Below the pieces are notes generated by a model. It saw only the letters and a program-made list of their open reading frames with translations. It was not told where the DNA came from and made no database searches. A DNA stretch of 60,228 nt. It comes from WQUF01 sp031549885 (lineage in GTDB: Bacteria > Bacillota > Clostridia > Clostridiales > Clostridiaceae). The DNA is taken from assembly GCA_031549885.1 (NCBI GenBank), contig JAVBPD010000058.1, positions 1-60,228 on the forward strand, written 5' to 3'. The position numbers were made by a program, and so were the translations under genes. Below, piece after piece: positions 43,935-53,130 of this stretch. Numbering within the stretch: the first letter of the stretch is position 1; every line of letters starts with the position of its first letter.

Positions 43935-44884
43935 GGATTGCAATTTTAGGCTGTGCACATATGCATATCCAAAGCTATACCGATGCTTTAAAGGATTTAA
44001 ATGTAGATATAATTGGACTTACTGATAAGAATATAAAAATTGCTAAGGGATTTTGCGAGAAAAACAATTTAAAGTTCTATGAAGATATAAATACTTTAAT
44101 GGATTTAAAGCCAGATGCTGTTGTTATTTGTTCAGAAAATAGCCTTCATAAATATTACTCTGTTATAGCTTGTAAAAATAAATGTCATGTAATTTTAGAA
44201 AAGCCTATAGCAACAAACGAAGAAGATGCAATGGAAATTATTAATTGTGCCTATGAGAATAAAGTAAAAGTAATGATTTGCTTTCCTGTTAGATATAGCA
44301 CACCAATTAAAGAGTTGAAGAAAAATATAGGTGAAATTGGAGATATTCGTTCAATTGTTGCAACAAATCATGGCTCCATGCCAGGTGGCTGGTTTATTGA
44401 TAAAGATTTATCTGGTGGAGGTTCTGTTATAGATCATACTGTCCATGTTGCAGATATAATTCACTGGGTTTTAAATTTAAAGGTAAAAGAAGTAAAAGCT
44501 GTTATGGATACATTATTTCATGATTTAAGCGTAGAAGATAGTGGACTTCTTTTAATTGAATTTGAAAATGGAGCTATTGCAAGTATTGATACTTCTTGGA
44601 ATAGACCTAAGCTATATCCAGCATGGGGAGATGTAGTTTTAGATTTTCATGGAACTAAAGGTTCAATCAAAGTAGATGCTTTTTCTGAAAGAGGATTTTT
44701 ATATGAAGATGAAGCTAGAAAGCCTATACATTATAATTTTGGAGTTGATATGGATTTTGAAATGATTAAAGATTTTATAGACGCTATTGAAAATGATAGG
44801 CCGTCTCCTGTAACTGGTGAGGATGGGTTATATGCTTTAAAGATTGCACTTATGGCATATGATCATAATTTGAAAAAGAGGTGA
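43931..44884 (+). CDS. Gfo/Idh/MocA-family oxidoreductase
   Basis: A 317-residue enzyme: Rossmann IAILGCAHMHIQSY (with Cys-Ala-His-Met in place of the usual Gly-x-Gly-x-x-Gly ending), CHVILEKPIAT, and active-site segment GGGSVIDHTVHVADIIHWVL with Asp and His. The unusual 'GCAHMH' loop is known in a subgroup of the family. It probably uses NAD(P) to act on a sugar or 3-keto sugar. Coupled to the previous gene by an ATGA overlap and 4 bases ahead of the isomerase gene. Confidence 0.88.
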   Translation: MRIAILGCAHMHIQSYTDALKDLNVDIIGLTDKNIKIAKGFCEKNNLKFYEDINTLMDLKPDAVVICSENSLHKYYSVIACKNKCHVILEKPIATNEEDAMEIINCAYENKVKVMICFPVRYSTPIKELKKNIGEIGDIRSIVATNHGSMPGGWFIDKDLSGGGSVIDHTVHVADIIHWVLNLKVKEVKAVMDTLFHDLSVEDSGLLLIEFENGAIASIDTSWNRPKLYPAWGDVVLDFHGTKGSIKVDAFSERGFLYEDEARKPIHYNFGVDMDFEMIKDFIDAIENDRPSPVTGEDGLYALKIALMAYDHNLKKR

Positions 44885-44888
44885 AAAT

Positions 44889-45749
44889 TTGAAAAAGTCA
44901 ATTAATGCTTGGTGCTTTGCTGAGGGTAAGACTTTAGATGAAATATGCTTACTTTGTAAAAAAAGCGGTTTTGAATACATTGAGTTAAATATGAGCAAAA
45001 GCCATCAAGGAGAAACCATAGTAAAGGACTTAGGTTTAAAAGACAATGAAGTTTTAACTGTCGATATGGAGGAAGCTGATTATAAAAATACATTTGATGT
45101 AATAAAAAGCTATGGTCTAAAAGTTTCAGGTATATCTACAGGACTCCATTGGACATATTCTTTAACAGATAATGATGAAAACAAAAGGGAATATGGTAAG
45201 CATATTGTCAAAAAAATGATAAAAGCTGCAAGGTATTTTGAATGTGATGCTATTTTAGTAGTTCCAGGCCTTGTTACAAAAGATGTGCCTTATGATGTAG
45301 CATATAGTCGTTCAAAAGATGCTTTTTTAGAGCTTAAGGAGTTTGCAGAAAAAGAAAAGGTTTATATTGGTCTTGAGAATGTTTGGAATAAATTTTTATT
45401 AAGCCCTCTAGAATTTAGAGATTTTGTAGATTCTATAAATAGTGAATATGTAAAAGCATATTTTGATGCAGGCAATGTTTTGCAATTTGGCTTTCCTGAG
45501 CAATGGATTAGTATTTTAGGCAGTAGGATTTGCAGGATTCATATTAAAGATTTTGACAAAACAATAGGAAATATTCATGGTTTTAAAAATTTATTACAAG
45601 GTGATATGGATTATATATCTTTAATAAAAGCTATTAAAGGTATATCTTATGATGGATTTATTACAGCTGAGCTTTCTCCTTATAATGAAAATCCAGATCA
45701 ATTAATTGAAGATACATCAAAGGCATTTGACTATATTTTAAGTTTATAA
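44889..45749 (+). CDS. TIM-barrel sugar isomerase/epimerase-like protein
   Basis: A 286-residue AP-endonuclease-2-like TIM barrel: FEYIELNMS, GLKVSGISTGLHW, AILVVPGL, IGLENVWNKFLLSPLEF with the metal-binding Glu, AYFDAGNVLQFG with Asp, RICRIHIKDFD with His, and FITAELSPY with the last Glu. These residues form the usual divalent-metal site. Members isomerise or epimerise keto sugars; some, near Gfo oxidoreductases, cleave 3-keto-glycosides. TTG start right after an AGGTGAAAA site. Confidence 0.85.
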   Translation: MKKSINAWCFAEGKTLDEICLLCKKSGFEYIELNMSKSHQGETIVKDLGLKDNEVLTVDMEEADYKNTFDVIKSYGLKVSGISTGLHWTYSLTDNDENKREYGKHIVKKMIKAARYFECDAILVVPGLVTKDVPYDVAYSRSKDAFLELKEFAEKEKVYIGLENVWNKFLLSPLEFRDFVDSINSEYVKAYFDAGNVLQFGFPEQWISILGSRICRIHIKDFDKTIGNIHGFKNLLQGDMDYISLIKAIKGISYDGFITAELSPYNENPDQLIEDTSKAFDYILSL

Positions 45750-45765
45750 AAACGGAGGATACAAA

Positions 45766-47073
45766 ATGAAAAAATTAGTAAGTATGATATCAATGTTTGC
45801 TTTAGGATTAACTTTACTTTCGGGGTGTCAAGCACCTTCATCAAATAACACAAACACTACAGCTGATGAAACTAAAGCAGATACAACTGCCCAAGATGCA
45901 ACAGAGGCACAAAAAAGCTCTGATAAAGTAACTATTACTTATGCTCTTTGGGATACTGGACAACTTCCAGTTATGCAGACATTAGCAGATGAATTTGAAA
46001 AAGAAAATCCAAATATCCATATTGAAATACAAACTACAGCTTGGAAAGATTATTGGACAAAACTTGAAACAACAGTAACTGCTGGCAATGGTCCAGATGT
46101 ATTTTGGTTAAATATACCAAGAGCTACTGATTACATCAAAAATGACATTATTATTCCACTAGATGATTTAGGGATTGATAAGTCTAAATTCCCTGAAACT
46201 CATATAGAAGCTTATACAAGAGATGGAAAGCTTTATGGTATACCAAGAGATTTTGATACAGTAGGTTTGTATTATAATAAAACATTATTTGAAGAAGCAG
46301 GAGTTCCACTACCAACTGATCAATGGACTTGGGACGACATGAAAGACGCAGCAGCAAAGCTTACAAACAAGGAAAAGGGAGTCTATGGTATTATCGCTTC
46401 AGCTGATTGGCAAGGTGGATATTATGAGGCTATATATCAAAATGGATCTTCACCATTTACTGCTGATGGGAAATCAAATTTTTCAGATCCAGCTGTAATT
46501 GAAGCACTTAATTATTGGTATAGCTTTGTAAAAGATGGCTCTTCACCAAATGCAGCAGATCTTGCAAATACTCCAGCTAAAGATATGTTATTGTCAGGTA
46601 AAGTTGCAATGATAGCAGATGGATCATGGAATGCAACAATTTATTTCAATGATGATTATGGTAAAGCAAATTTAGATGTTGCTATGTTACCTAAAGGAAA
46701 AGTAAACGGAACAACTTCTAATTCTTTAGGAAATGTAATTTATTCAAAGAGTAAACACATAGATGAGGCAAAAAAATGGGTTACATTTTTATCAAGTGAA
46801 CGTGCAAATCAAGAAGTAGCTGCAGCTGGAATAGTTATACCTTCTTATAGTGGAACTCAAGATGAGTGGATTAACGCATTCCCTGATAAAAATTTAAAAG
46901 CTTTTGTTGATTCTGTAAAATTTGCAACTCACTTACCTAATATACCTAATTTTTCTGCTGCACAAAATTTTGAATATGAATATTTAGTTCCAGTATGGAA
47001 TGGAGAAGGCACTGTTGAAGATGCTTGCAAAATTATAACAGAAAAACAAAATGAAGTCCTTAGTCAACAATAA
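45766..47073 (+). CDS. Sugar ABC transporter, substrate-binding lipoprotein
   Basis: A 435-residue family 1 binding protein (maltose/multiple-sugar type). Signal peptide with lipobox LLSGC (Cys21), Thr/Ala-rich linker, then TITYALWDTGQLPVMQTLADEFEKENPNI, the standard start of the mature lobe, and GPDVFWLNIPRATDYIKNDIIIPLDD. Closing region is Trp/Tyr-rich (NAFPDKNLKAFVDSV). It binds an oligosaccharide or glycoside outside the cell. GGAGG site before ATG; two permease genes follow. Confidence 0.92.
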   Translation: MKKLVSMISMFALGLTLLSGCQAPSSNNTNTTADETKADTTAQDATEAQKSSDKVTITYALWDTGQLPVMQTLADEFEKENPNIHIEIQTTAWKDYWTKLETTVTAGNGPDVFWLNIPRATDYIKNDIIIPLDDLGIDKSKFPETHIEAYTRDGKLYGIPRDFDTVGLYYNKTLFEEAGVPLPTDQWTWDDMKDAAAKLTNKEKGVYGIIASADWQGGYYEAIYQNGSSPFTADGKSNFSDPAVIEALNYWYSFVKDGSSPNAADLANTPAKDMLLSGKVAMIADGSWNATIYFNDDYGKANLDVAMLPKGKVNGTTSNSLGNVIYSKSKHIDEAKKWVTFLSSERANQEVAAAGIVIPSYSGTQDEWINAFPDKNLKAFVDSVKFATHLPNIPNFSAAQNFEYEYLVPVWNGEGTVEDACKIITEKQNEVLSQQ

Positions 47074-47107
47074 AGATGAAAATTTTAAGTAATGGGAGGT
47101 AGTAACC

Positions 47108-48004
47108 TTGATAAAAGGAAAAAACAAATATAAAAAAGAGGATGTAATAAATGGATATTTATTTATTCTACCACTTTTACTTGGGCTTTTAATTTTTTAT
47201 ATATATCCAGTCTTTAAGACAATTTATTATAGTTTTACTAAATGGGGCATGTTTGGGGGAACTACCTTCATAGGACTTGAAAATTATATTCAGCTTATGA
47301 AAGATCCAGAATTAATAGGATCCCTAAAAAATACATTAATATACACAGTATGTATGGTTCCATTATCTATGATTTTTTCCATTTTATTTGCTTCAATGCT
47401 TAATCAAAAAATTAAGGGAAAGAGCTTTTTTAGGATTGTCTACTTCTTGCCAGCTGTAACTATGGTTACAGCTGTGGCAATGATATTTAAATGGATTTTT
47501 AATGGGCAATATGGTATTTTTAATTCTTTAATTGGTGTGTTTGGATTTGAAAAAGTAAATTGGATTAGCGACCCTAAATTTGCAATGTATTTAGTTGTAA
47601 TTTTAGGAGTGTGGCTTTCACTTGGAAGATCTATAATTTTATATTTAGCAGGTCTTCAAGGGGTTCCTTCCTCATTTTATGAGGCTGCAGAGCTTGATGG
47701 GGCAAATCCTCTTCAAATATTCTTTAAAATAACTCTTCCTATGATAACTCCAACTATGTTTTTTCATGTAACAACCAGTATAATAGGAGCACTTCAACTA
47801 TATGATATTATCTTTATAATATTTAATAACACAAACCCTGCTCTTAAAAGTGTAACTTCTATAGCATATTTATTTTATAAACAAGGATTCACTATGAACA
47901 ATAAAGGATATGCAGCAGCAATAGCCGTAGTACTTTTTGCATGTACATTAATTATTACAGCGCTTAATTTTCTCTTACAAAAGAAGTGGGTTAATTATGA
48001 TTAA
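47108..48004 (+). CDS. Sugar ABC transporter permease (MalF-like)
   Basis: A 298-residue permease with six predicted helices (FILPLLLGLLIFYIYPVFKT at the N-terminus is typical) and the EAA loop EAAELDGANPLQIFFKITLPMI that couples to the ATPase. Start is TTG after GGGAGGTAGTAACC. Forms the channel with the next gene product. Confidence 0.93.
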   Translation: MIKGKNKYKKEDVINGYLFILPLLLGLLIFYIYPVFKTIYYSFTKWGMFGGTTFIGLENYIQLMKDPELIGSLKNTLIYTVCMVPLSMIFSILFASMLNQKIKGKSFFRIVYFLPAVTMVTAVAMIFKWIFNGQYGIFNSLIGVFGFEKVNWISDPKFAMYLVVILGVWLSLGRSIILYLAGLQGVPSSFYEAAELDGANPLQIFFKITLPMITPTMFFHVTTSIIGALQLYDIIFIIFNNTNPALKSVTSIAYLFYKQGFTMNNKGYAAAIAVVLFACTLIITALNFLLQKKWVNYD

Positions 48005-48018
48005 AGGAGGGAATTTTT

Positions 48019-48846
48019 ATGAAGCAAGTAAATGGAATTTATAAATTTTTGGTATATCTTGTGCTCATTTTAGGTGCTATTATAATGATTCTTCCTTTTA
48101 TTTGGATGATAATTACATCATTAAAGACTTACCATGAAAGTATTTTAATTCCACCTAGTTTATTTCCAGTAGTGCCACAATGGAATAATTTTGTAGAAGT
48201 ATTTAAATCAGTTCCCTTTGGCAAATTATATTTAAATACCATCATTGTTACTATTGTTGTTACACTTGGCCAAACTTTTATTGCGGCTATGGCTGCTTAT
48301 TCATTTGCTAGACTTGATTTTCCATTTAAAAATATTATTTTTACTATAGTGTTGTCAGTTCTTATGGTGCCAGGTCAAGTATTTTATTTGCCTCAGTATA
48401 TTACCATGCAACAGTTGGGGCTTTTAGATACACTAACTGCACTAATATTGCCTAATTTATTTACTGCATATGGCACATTTCTTTTAAGGCAATTTTTTAT
48501 GACATTGCCGGTGGAACTTGAAGAAGCTGCAACTATAGATGGGTGTGGAAGGTGGAAGATATTTTTTAGCATATCGCTTCCTCTTGCAAAACCAGGGCTT
48601 ATATCCTTATCCATATTTACAATGTTATTTTCTTGGAACGATCTTTTATGGCCAACAATTGTCAATAGCTCTATAACAAAAATGACTTTATCCCCAGGGC
48701 TTAGCATCTTTCAAGGGCAATATGCAACGAAATATCCTCTTTTAATGGCAGGTGCTCTAATGGCAATAATACCATTAATTGTGATTTTCTTGATTTTCCA
48801 AAAACAATTTATTGAAGGAATAGCATTATCAGGAATGAAAAGTTAA
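48019..48846 (+). CDS. Sugar ABC transporter permease (MalG-like)
   Basis: A 275-residue permease, six helices, starting with the typical VLILGAIIMILPFIWMIITSLK and containing EEAATIDGCGRWKIFFSISLPLAKP as EAA loop. It ends in EGIALSGMKS, close to the family's 'GltaGavKg' ending. AAAGGAGGG site before ATG. No MalK/MsmK-type ATPase gene follows, so the importer must borrow one encoded elsewhere, as is common for multiple-sugar importers in Firmicutes. Confidence 0.93.
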   Translation: MKQVNGIYKFLVYLVLILGAIIMILPFIWMIITSLKTYHESILIPPSLFPVVPQWNNFVEVFKSVPFGKLYLNTIIVTIVVTLGQTFIAAMAAYSFARLDFPFKNIIFTIVLSVLMVPGQVFYLPQYITMQQLGLLDTLTALILPNLFTAYGTFLLRQFFMTLPVELEEAATIDGCGRWKIFFSISLPLAKPGLISLSIFTMLFSWNDLLWPTIVNSSITKMTLSPGLSIFQGQYATKYPLLMAGALMAIIPLIVIFLIFQKQFIEGIALSGMKS

Positions 48847-48889
48847 AATAAAGCTGTCTTACTTAATATAGCAAGACAGCTTTATTTTA
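48844..48889. terminator. Bidirectional terminator of the sugar operon
   Basis: TAAAATAAAGCTGTCTT (48844-48860) pairs perfectly over 17 bases with AAGACAGCTTTATTTTA (48873-48889), with A and T runs at both outer edges. It overlaps the stop codons of both convergent genes. Confidence 0.85.
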
Positions 48890-51448
48890 TGAATTTAATA
48901 AAATTTTAAGTTCCATATTTTTATCAATGGATTTTATATCATCAAAAACAATCTTTTTATTTAGTATATTCATAGTTTTAATATCTATTCTGCCATAAAG
49001 AATTTTTATAATAACTTCATTTTCATCATAGCTTATTGTTCCCCATCCATGGGAGGATGTAAAGAAATAAGTTAAATTATCGCAATTATTTTTGGTGTTA
49101 TATTTAAGATTTATAGGGTAAAATTCTAAATGATTTTCAACGGCATCATATCTAAAACCACTATAAGTTAATAAAAGGCTGTAAGCAGCCATGCTTCTAG
49201 CATAATTGCTACCACATTCAAATTCGTTCCAAGGGTTTCTCTTTATTCCATCAAATCTATCTCTTATAGCTTTAACAATTTCTAATGACTCATCTATCAT
49301 TCCCTCTTGAAGCATGTGGCAGGAAACTGCATATTCAAAACCTGTCATGGTTTCATAGCTGTATGTTAGCGGTATGCTAGGTTTACTTGTGCCTTCTGGC
49401 CATGAACATATTATAACGCCCTTTTCATCGTTAATAGAAAATAATCTCCATACATTTGTAACATCTCTCATAGATTTAAAATTATATTTATATATTGATT
49501 TTAAAGCAGATTTAACTTTAGCTTTATCAAAAATTTCCCCTAAACCACATAAATTTGCATGCCAACCGGCAACAACTTGATCTATTTCACAGCCTTCTCC
49601 AATTTGGTACGATATTTGATTTTTCTCATTGTTCCAATAGCTTAAAATGGAAGGATCCCAATTATAAGGCTCTAGAAGTTCTCTTTTAGATAAATTGATG
49701 TTTTGAAAATAATACTGGCCATTAAAAAGGTTAGAATCAGTAAATTGCTTTCCTTTTTCAAATAGACTTAAATACAATTTTGAAGAATCATCATCACCTA
49801 TAAATTTTGCTATTTCAGAACCAGCCTTAAGCGCAGCTAAATAAAAGCCATTTAACCAAGAATTTGCGCAAAAGAGTTCCATATCTAAAGTATGATGCTG
49901 CCTTCCAGTTATAACACCAGCTTTATCAGGATCCCAAAGATATTTATTGGTTTTAGCCCATGCAAATTCTAAAGATTTCTTTATATAAGGCCAATTATCT
50001 TTAAGCCATTTACCATCTCCACTAATTTTCCAGTCCCTATAAGATTTTATTATGCCTCCCATTTGACCATCTACACAAGGTCTCTCTTCTAATTCATTTA
50101 GCTTATATTCTCCTAAAGGTAGATGCAAACGAAACCTCATATAGCCATCGTCAAGCTGGTTATATTTAAAGTCTGCAGTGCGCATGCTTTGTTCAAGCTT
50201 AGGGAAAAGATATGGAAGTGCATAGGCATAATTCCAAACGTGAGTACAGGAACCTTCACAGTAACCTGTATTATCACCACAACCTTCAAAACCATAAAAT
50301 GTTCCATCTGTAAGCCTTAAACATGTGGGGGATTTTAAAACAGAAATACATGAAGACACAGCATCTAAAACCCATTCATCAAGGCTTGAGGAAAATAATG
50401 CTTCTTTAAATAATCTTGTATCTCCTACAAGCCTTTCCCAATTTTCAAAAGAGTAAAGAGCGCTTTTGGTGGAATCTTTAAAAATGGTAGAATAATAATT
50501 TTTCCAAGGGGTTTTATCTACATCTTTTTCCCAATAATTATACATATTAGGAAAATTCCAAGTTATAATAAATTTAACCGCCTTTTTCTCTTTTGGTTTT
50601 AATTTAATGTGGGCGCAAAGGCTTGATGTATCTTTTAGAAATGGTATTGATAAATGTTCAGAGGAAGGAGATTTATAATTTCTATTTAGAAATCTTTTAT
50701 CTAAAGTAAAATCATTTAAAAACATTTCAAGGTTATTTTTCCAAAAACCTCTATACCAATATTCTTGAAAGCTTATATCATCACAATCTGTTGCAATGGT
50801 TATATCACCATATTTTGGATCATCGTCTTTTATAGATTTATTGCCAATTTTAATGTAATTCACATTTTTTTTAGTGCTTTTTAAATTATTCGCTTGGTCA
50901 AAATCAAAGGGGCTTGATACAGATAAGCAAATGCCATATTCCACTTCTTTTTCAAATGTATTTAAAACGGTTATTTCAAAAAATGCCCCTGGAATGCTGG
51001 AATCTAAATCGTTTAATGGGATAAGGGGGTTGAACGCTTCCATTGTTATATTCCCAGGAAAAGATTCATCTTTAAAGTCTATCTTTGCAATGGGGAATTC
51101 ACCTGTAAAGGAGCTTTCTTTAAAATGTCTAAAGCCAGCAAATGTATTTTCGTCTGGACCTACCCCAAAGCCTATGTGTTTATGTGGTTTATTTCTATCA
51201 ATTTCCCCCATGTAAGGAGGTAAAAAATCTCCATTTAATATTTTATAATCAATGAGGTTTTCACCATCATATGCCTTTATTGCAAAAGTACTATATCCAT
51301 TGGTACTTTTTTTGTTTGGCCTATTAAAGATTTCCCAGTCTATAAGCCTGCCATTTCCAGACAAACCTATTGAACCAGATCCTATGCCGCCAAGTGGAAA
51401 AGAAATCTGGGAAGTGTTTTCATTAGTATAAGTGAAATTTTTTTTCAT
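48887..51448 (-). CDS. GH116-like (GBA2/beta-glucosidase family) glycoside hydrolase
   Basis: An 853-residue protein without signal peptide, so intracellular. It begins with ISFPLGGIGSGSIGLSGNGR, the GH116 N-terminal hallmark, then a beta-sandwich region and an (alpha/alpha)6 catalytic part (~350-800). By position, E398 in GYCEGSCTHVWNYAYALPYL fits the nucleophile and D522 in GRQHHTLDMELFCANSWLNG the acid/base; these are inferred from memory of the family, not aligned. GH116 enzymes cleave beta-glucosides and related glycosides, in animals glucosylceramide. It would hydrolyse the sugar imported by the adjacent operon, with which it converges. Own AAGGAGG site. An N-terminal rather than membrane location and the missing signal peptide imply action on imported glycosides. 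Confidence 0.8.
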   Translation of the reverse strand: MKKNFTYTNENTSQISFPLGGIGSGSIGLSGNGRLIDWEIFNRPNKKSTNGYSTFAIKAYDGENLIDYKILNGDFLPPYMGEIDRNKPHKHIGFGVGPDENTFAGFRHFKESSFTGEFPIAKIDFKDESFPGNITMEAFNPLIPLNDLDSSIPGAFFEITVLNTFEKEVEYGICLSVSSPFDFDQANNLKSTKKNVNYIKIGNKSIKDDDPKYGDITIATDCDDISFQEYWYRGFWKNNLEMFLNDFTLDKRFLNRNYKSPSSEHLSIPFLKDTSSLCAHIKLKPKEKKAVKFIITWNFPNMYNYWEKDVDKTPWKNYYSTIFKDSTKSALYSFENWERLVGDTRLFKEALFSSSLDEWVLDAVSSCISVLKSPTCLRLTDGTFYGFEGCGDNTGYCEGSCTHVWNYAYALPYLFPKLEQSMRTADFKYNQLDDGYMRFRLHLPLGEYKLNELEERPCVDGQMGGIIKSYRDWKISGDGKWLKDNWPYIKKSLEFAWAKTNKYLWDPDKAGVITGRQHHTLDMELFCANSWLNGFYLAALKAGSEIAKFIGDDDSSKLYLSLFEKGKQFTDSNLFNGQYYFQNINLSKRELLEPYNWDPSILSYWNNEKNQISYQIGEGCEIDQVVAGWHANLCGLGEIFDKAKVKSALKSIYKYNFKSMRDVTNVWRLFSINDEKGVIICSWPEGTSKPSIPLTYSYETMTGFEYAVSCHMLQEGMIDESLEIVKAIRDRFDGIKRNPWNEFECGSNYARSMAAYSLLLTYSGFRYDAVENHLEFYPINLKYNTKNNCDNLTYFFTSSHGWGTISYDENEVIIKILYGRIDIKTMNILNKKIVFDDIKSIDKNMELKILLNS

Positions 51449-51531
51449 ATATAAATCCTCCTTGAGTTAATTATATCAATAGTTAAATTTTTTATAAAGT
51501 AAAGAATTTAAGTGCTTATATTTTATCAAAC

Positions 51532-51576
51532 GATGCCGTAAAACCCTCTACTTTAGTAGTAGGGATATAAGGCATC
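51532..51576 (+). repeat. IS200/IS605-type left-end hairpin
   Basis: A nested foldback: GATGCC (51532-51537) pairs with GGCATC (51571-51576); inside, CCCTCTAC (51544-51551) with GTAGTAGGG (51556-51564), closed by a TTTA loop. Imperfect sub-terminal hairpins of this kind mark the ends of IS200/IS605 elements. It lies 117 bases ahead of the probable tnpB start. Confidence 0.65.
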
Positions 51577-51692
51577 TATTTTCTTTGAAAATACTTTAAT
51601 ATAAAACCTTTTGAATTAATTTTTACTAATAATTGATTAATGTATTAAGTTATCATATAATTAGTAGTAGAAAGGCGGTGATATCAATATAT

Positions 51693-52934
51693 TTGTGTAT
51701 TAAACAGCAGGTAAAAAACTTAACAAAAGATGAATATTTGAACTTGAAAAATCTTTGTCATATAGCTAAAAATCTATACAATGAAGGCATGTATAATGTT
51801 CGTCAATATTACTTTCAAGAGAAAGAATATCTTAACTATGAGAAAAACTATCATCTTTTAAAAAACAGTGAAAACTACAAAACTTTAAATAGCAATATGG
51901 CACAACAAATTTTAAAAGAAGTTGATGGAACATTCAAAAGCTTTTTTGGCTTAATTAAGCTTGCTAAAAAAGGTAAATATGACCTTAGATCTATTAGATT
52001 ACCACATTACCTAGAAAAGGATGGATTGTTTAGTTTAGTAATTGCTATGATTAATATCAAAGATAACAAACTAACAATTCCATACTCTCACAGTTACAAG
52101 AAAGACCATAATCAAATTACAATTAATGTACCACCAATACTTGCAGACAAAAATATTAAAGAGATTAAAATAATACCAAAATCAAAAGGCAGGTTCTTTG
52201 AAATTCAATACACATATGAGGTTGTAGAGGATTCAAAGGTATTAAATAAATCAAATGGATTGTCCATTGATATTGGGTTAAATAATCTTTGTACTTGCGT
52301 TACAAGTACTGGGAAGTCATTCATAATAGATGGCAAACGCCTAAAATCAATTAACCAGTGGTATAACAAATATAATTCAAAATTACAAAGTATCAAAGAT
52401 AAACAAAAGATTAAAGGTACTACAAAGTTACAAAGTATCATAACCAATAAAAGAAATAACCAAGTAAATGACTATATTAATAAAACCTGCAAATATATAA
52501 TTAACTACTGTATCAATAACGATATAGGAACTCTAGTAATAGGGTATAATGAAACATTGCAGAAAAATATTAATATTGGTAAAGTGAGTAATCAAAACTT
52601 TGTAAATATACCAGTAGCTAATATCAAAGAAAAAATTGAATACTTGTGTAAATTCTATGGTATTACTTTTGTTAAACAGGAAGAAAGCTATACAAGTAAA
52701 TCTAGTTTTTGGGACAATGACAAACTCCCAAAGTATAATGATGACAATCCAAAAGAATATAGATTCAAAGGTAAAAGAATAAAACGTGGTCTATATAAAA
52801 CACAAAAAGGCATTTTTTTAAATGCAGATATTAATGGAGCATTAAATATAATGAAAAAAAGTAGCGTTGTGGATCTTAGTATCCTATACAGTAGGGGCGA
52901 AGTGGATACGCCTGTAAGAATAAGGATAGCTTAG
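51693..52934 (+). CDS. tnpB: TnpB (IS200/IS605 family accessory nuclease)
   Basis: A 413-residue TnpB from an element without a tnpA gene. RuvC residues are complete: D193 in SIDIGLNN, Glu at 330-331 in KQEESYTSKSSF, and D379 in LNADINGALNI. It belongs to the group in which the Cys4 zinc finger is replaced by SSFWDNDKLPKYN and FKGKRIKRGLYKTQKG. TnpB proteins are RNA-guided DNA nucleases using an omega-RNA from the element's right end. Start codon is odd: the family normally begins MYLxIKQQ, but here that Met is ATA (51687), at an ideal distance from AAGGCGGTGAT (51672-51682); the TTG at 51693 is the nearest accepted start, and a GTG at 51678 lies inside the site. Confidence 0.85.
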   Translation: MCIKQQVKNLTKDEYLNLKNLCHIAKNLYNEGMYNVRQYYFQEKEYLNYEKNYHLLKNSENYKTLNSNMAQQILKEVDGTFKSFFGLIKLAKKGKYDLRSIRLPHYLEKDGLFSLVIAMINIKDNKLTIPYSHSYKKDHNQITINVPPILADKNIKEIKIIPKSKGRFFEIQYTYEVVEDSKVLNKSNGLSIDIGLNNLCTCVTSTGKSFIIDGKRLKSINQWYNKYNSKLQSIKDKQKIKGTTKLQSIITNKRNNQVNDYINKTCKYIINYCINNDIGTLVIGYNETLQKNINIGKVSNQNFVNIPVANIKEKIEYLCKFYGITFVKQEESYTSKSSFWDNDKLPKYNDDNPKEYRFKGKRIKRGLYKTQKGIFLNADINGALNIMKKSSVVDLSILYSRGEVDTPVRIRIA

Positions 52935-52987
52935 ACTATCAAACTTCTTTGACGAAGCCCCTGACTTTAGTCGAAGCCACTGAAAAA
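52935..52987 (+). repeat. Element right end / probable omega-RNA 3' region
   Basis: Immediately after the tnpB stop lies a compact hairpin-rich stretch: CTTCTTTGACGAAG (52944-52957) folds on itself, and GACTTTAGTC (52963-52972) forms a short stem, with GAAGCC before and after. In related elements the omega-RNA covers the tnpB 3' end and right end, with the guide taken from the flanking DNA. The exact boundary cannot be fixed here. Confidence 0.5.
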
Positions 52988-53130
52988 CCATTTAATGAAT
53001 TATACAATCCCATTTTTATATGTATTTTTAATATAAAAGTGGAGTATAAAATGCATAAAATATGATTATTTAATATTAAAATGGTGAATAAATTTCACCA
53101 CTGTTTAAAAAAATATACTTTTTCAGTGGC
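52976..53130. repeat. Inverted repeat beyond tnpB, with a second end-like hairpin
   Basis: GCCACTGAAAAA (52976-52987) is repeated exactly inverted as TTTTTCAGTGGC (53119-53130), 131 bases apart. The second copy runs directly into CTCCTTTAGTCATGGGGAG (53131-53149) and GAGTTCAC, which looks like another IS605-type right end. The DNA between is AT-rich and non-coding. Confidence 0.55.
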
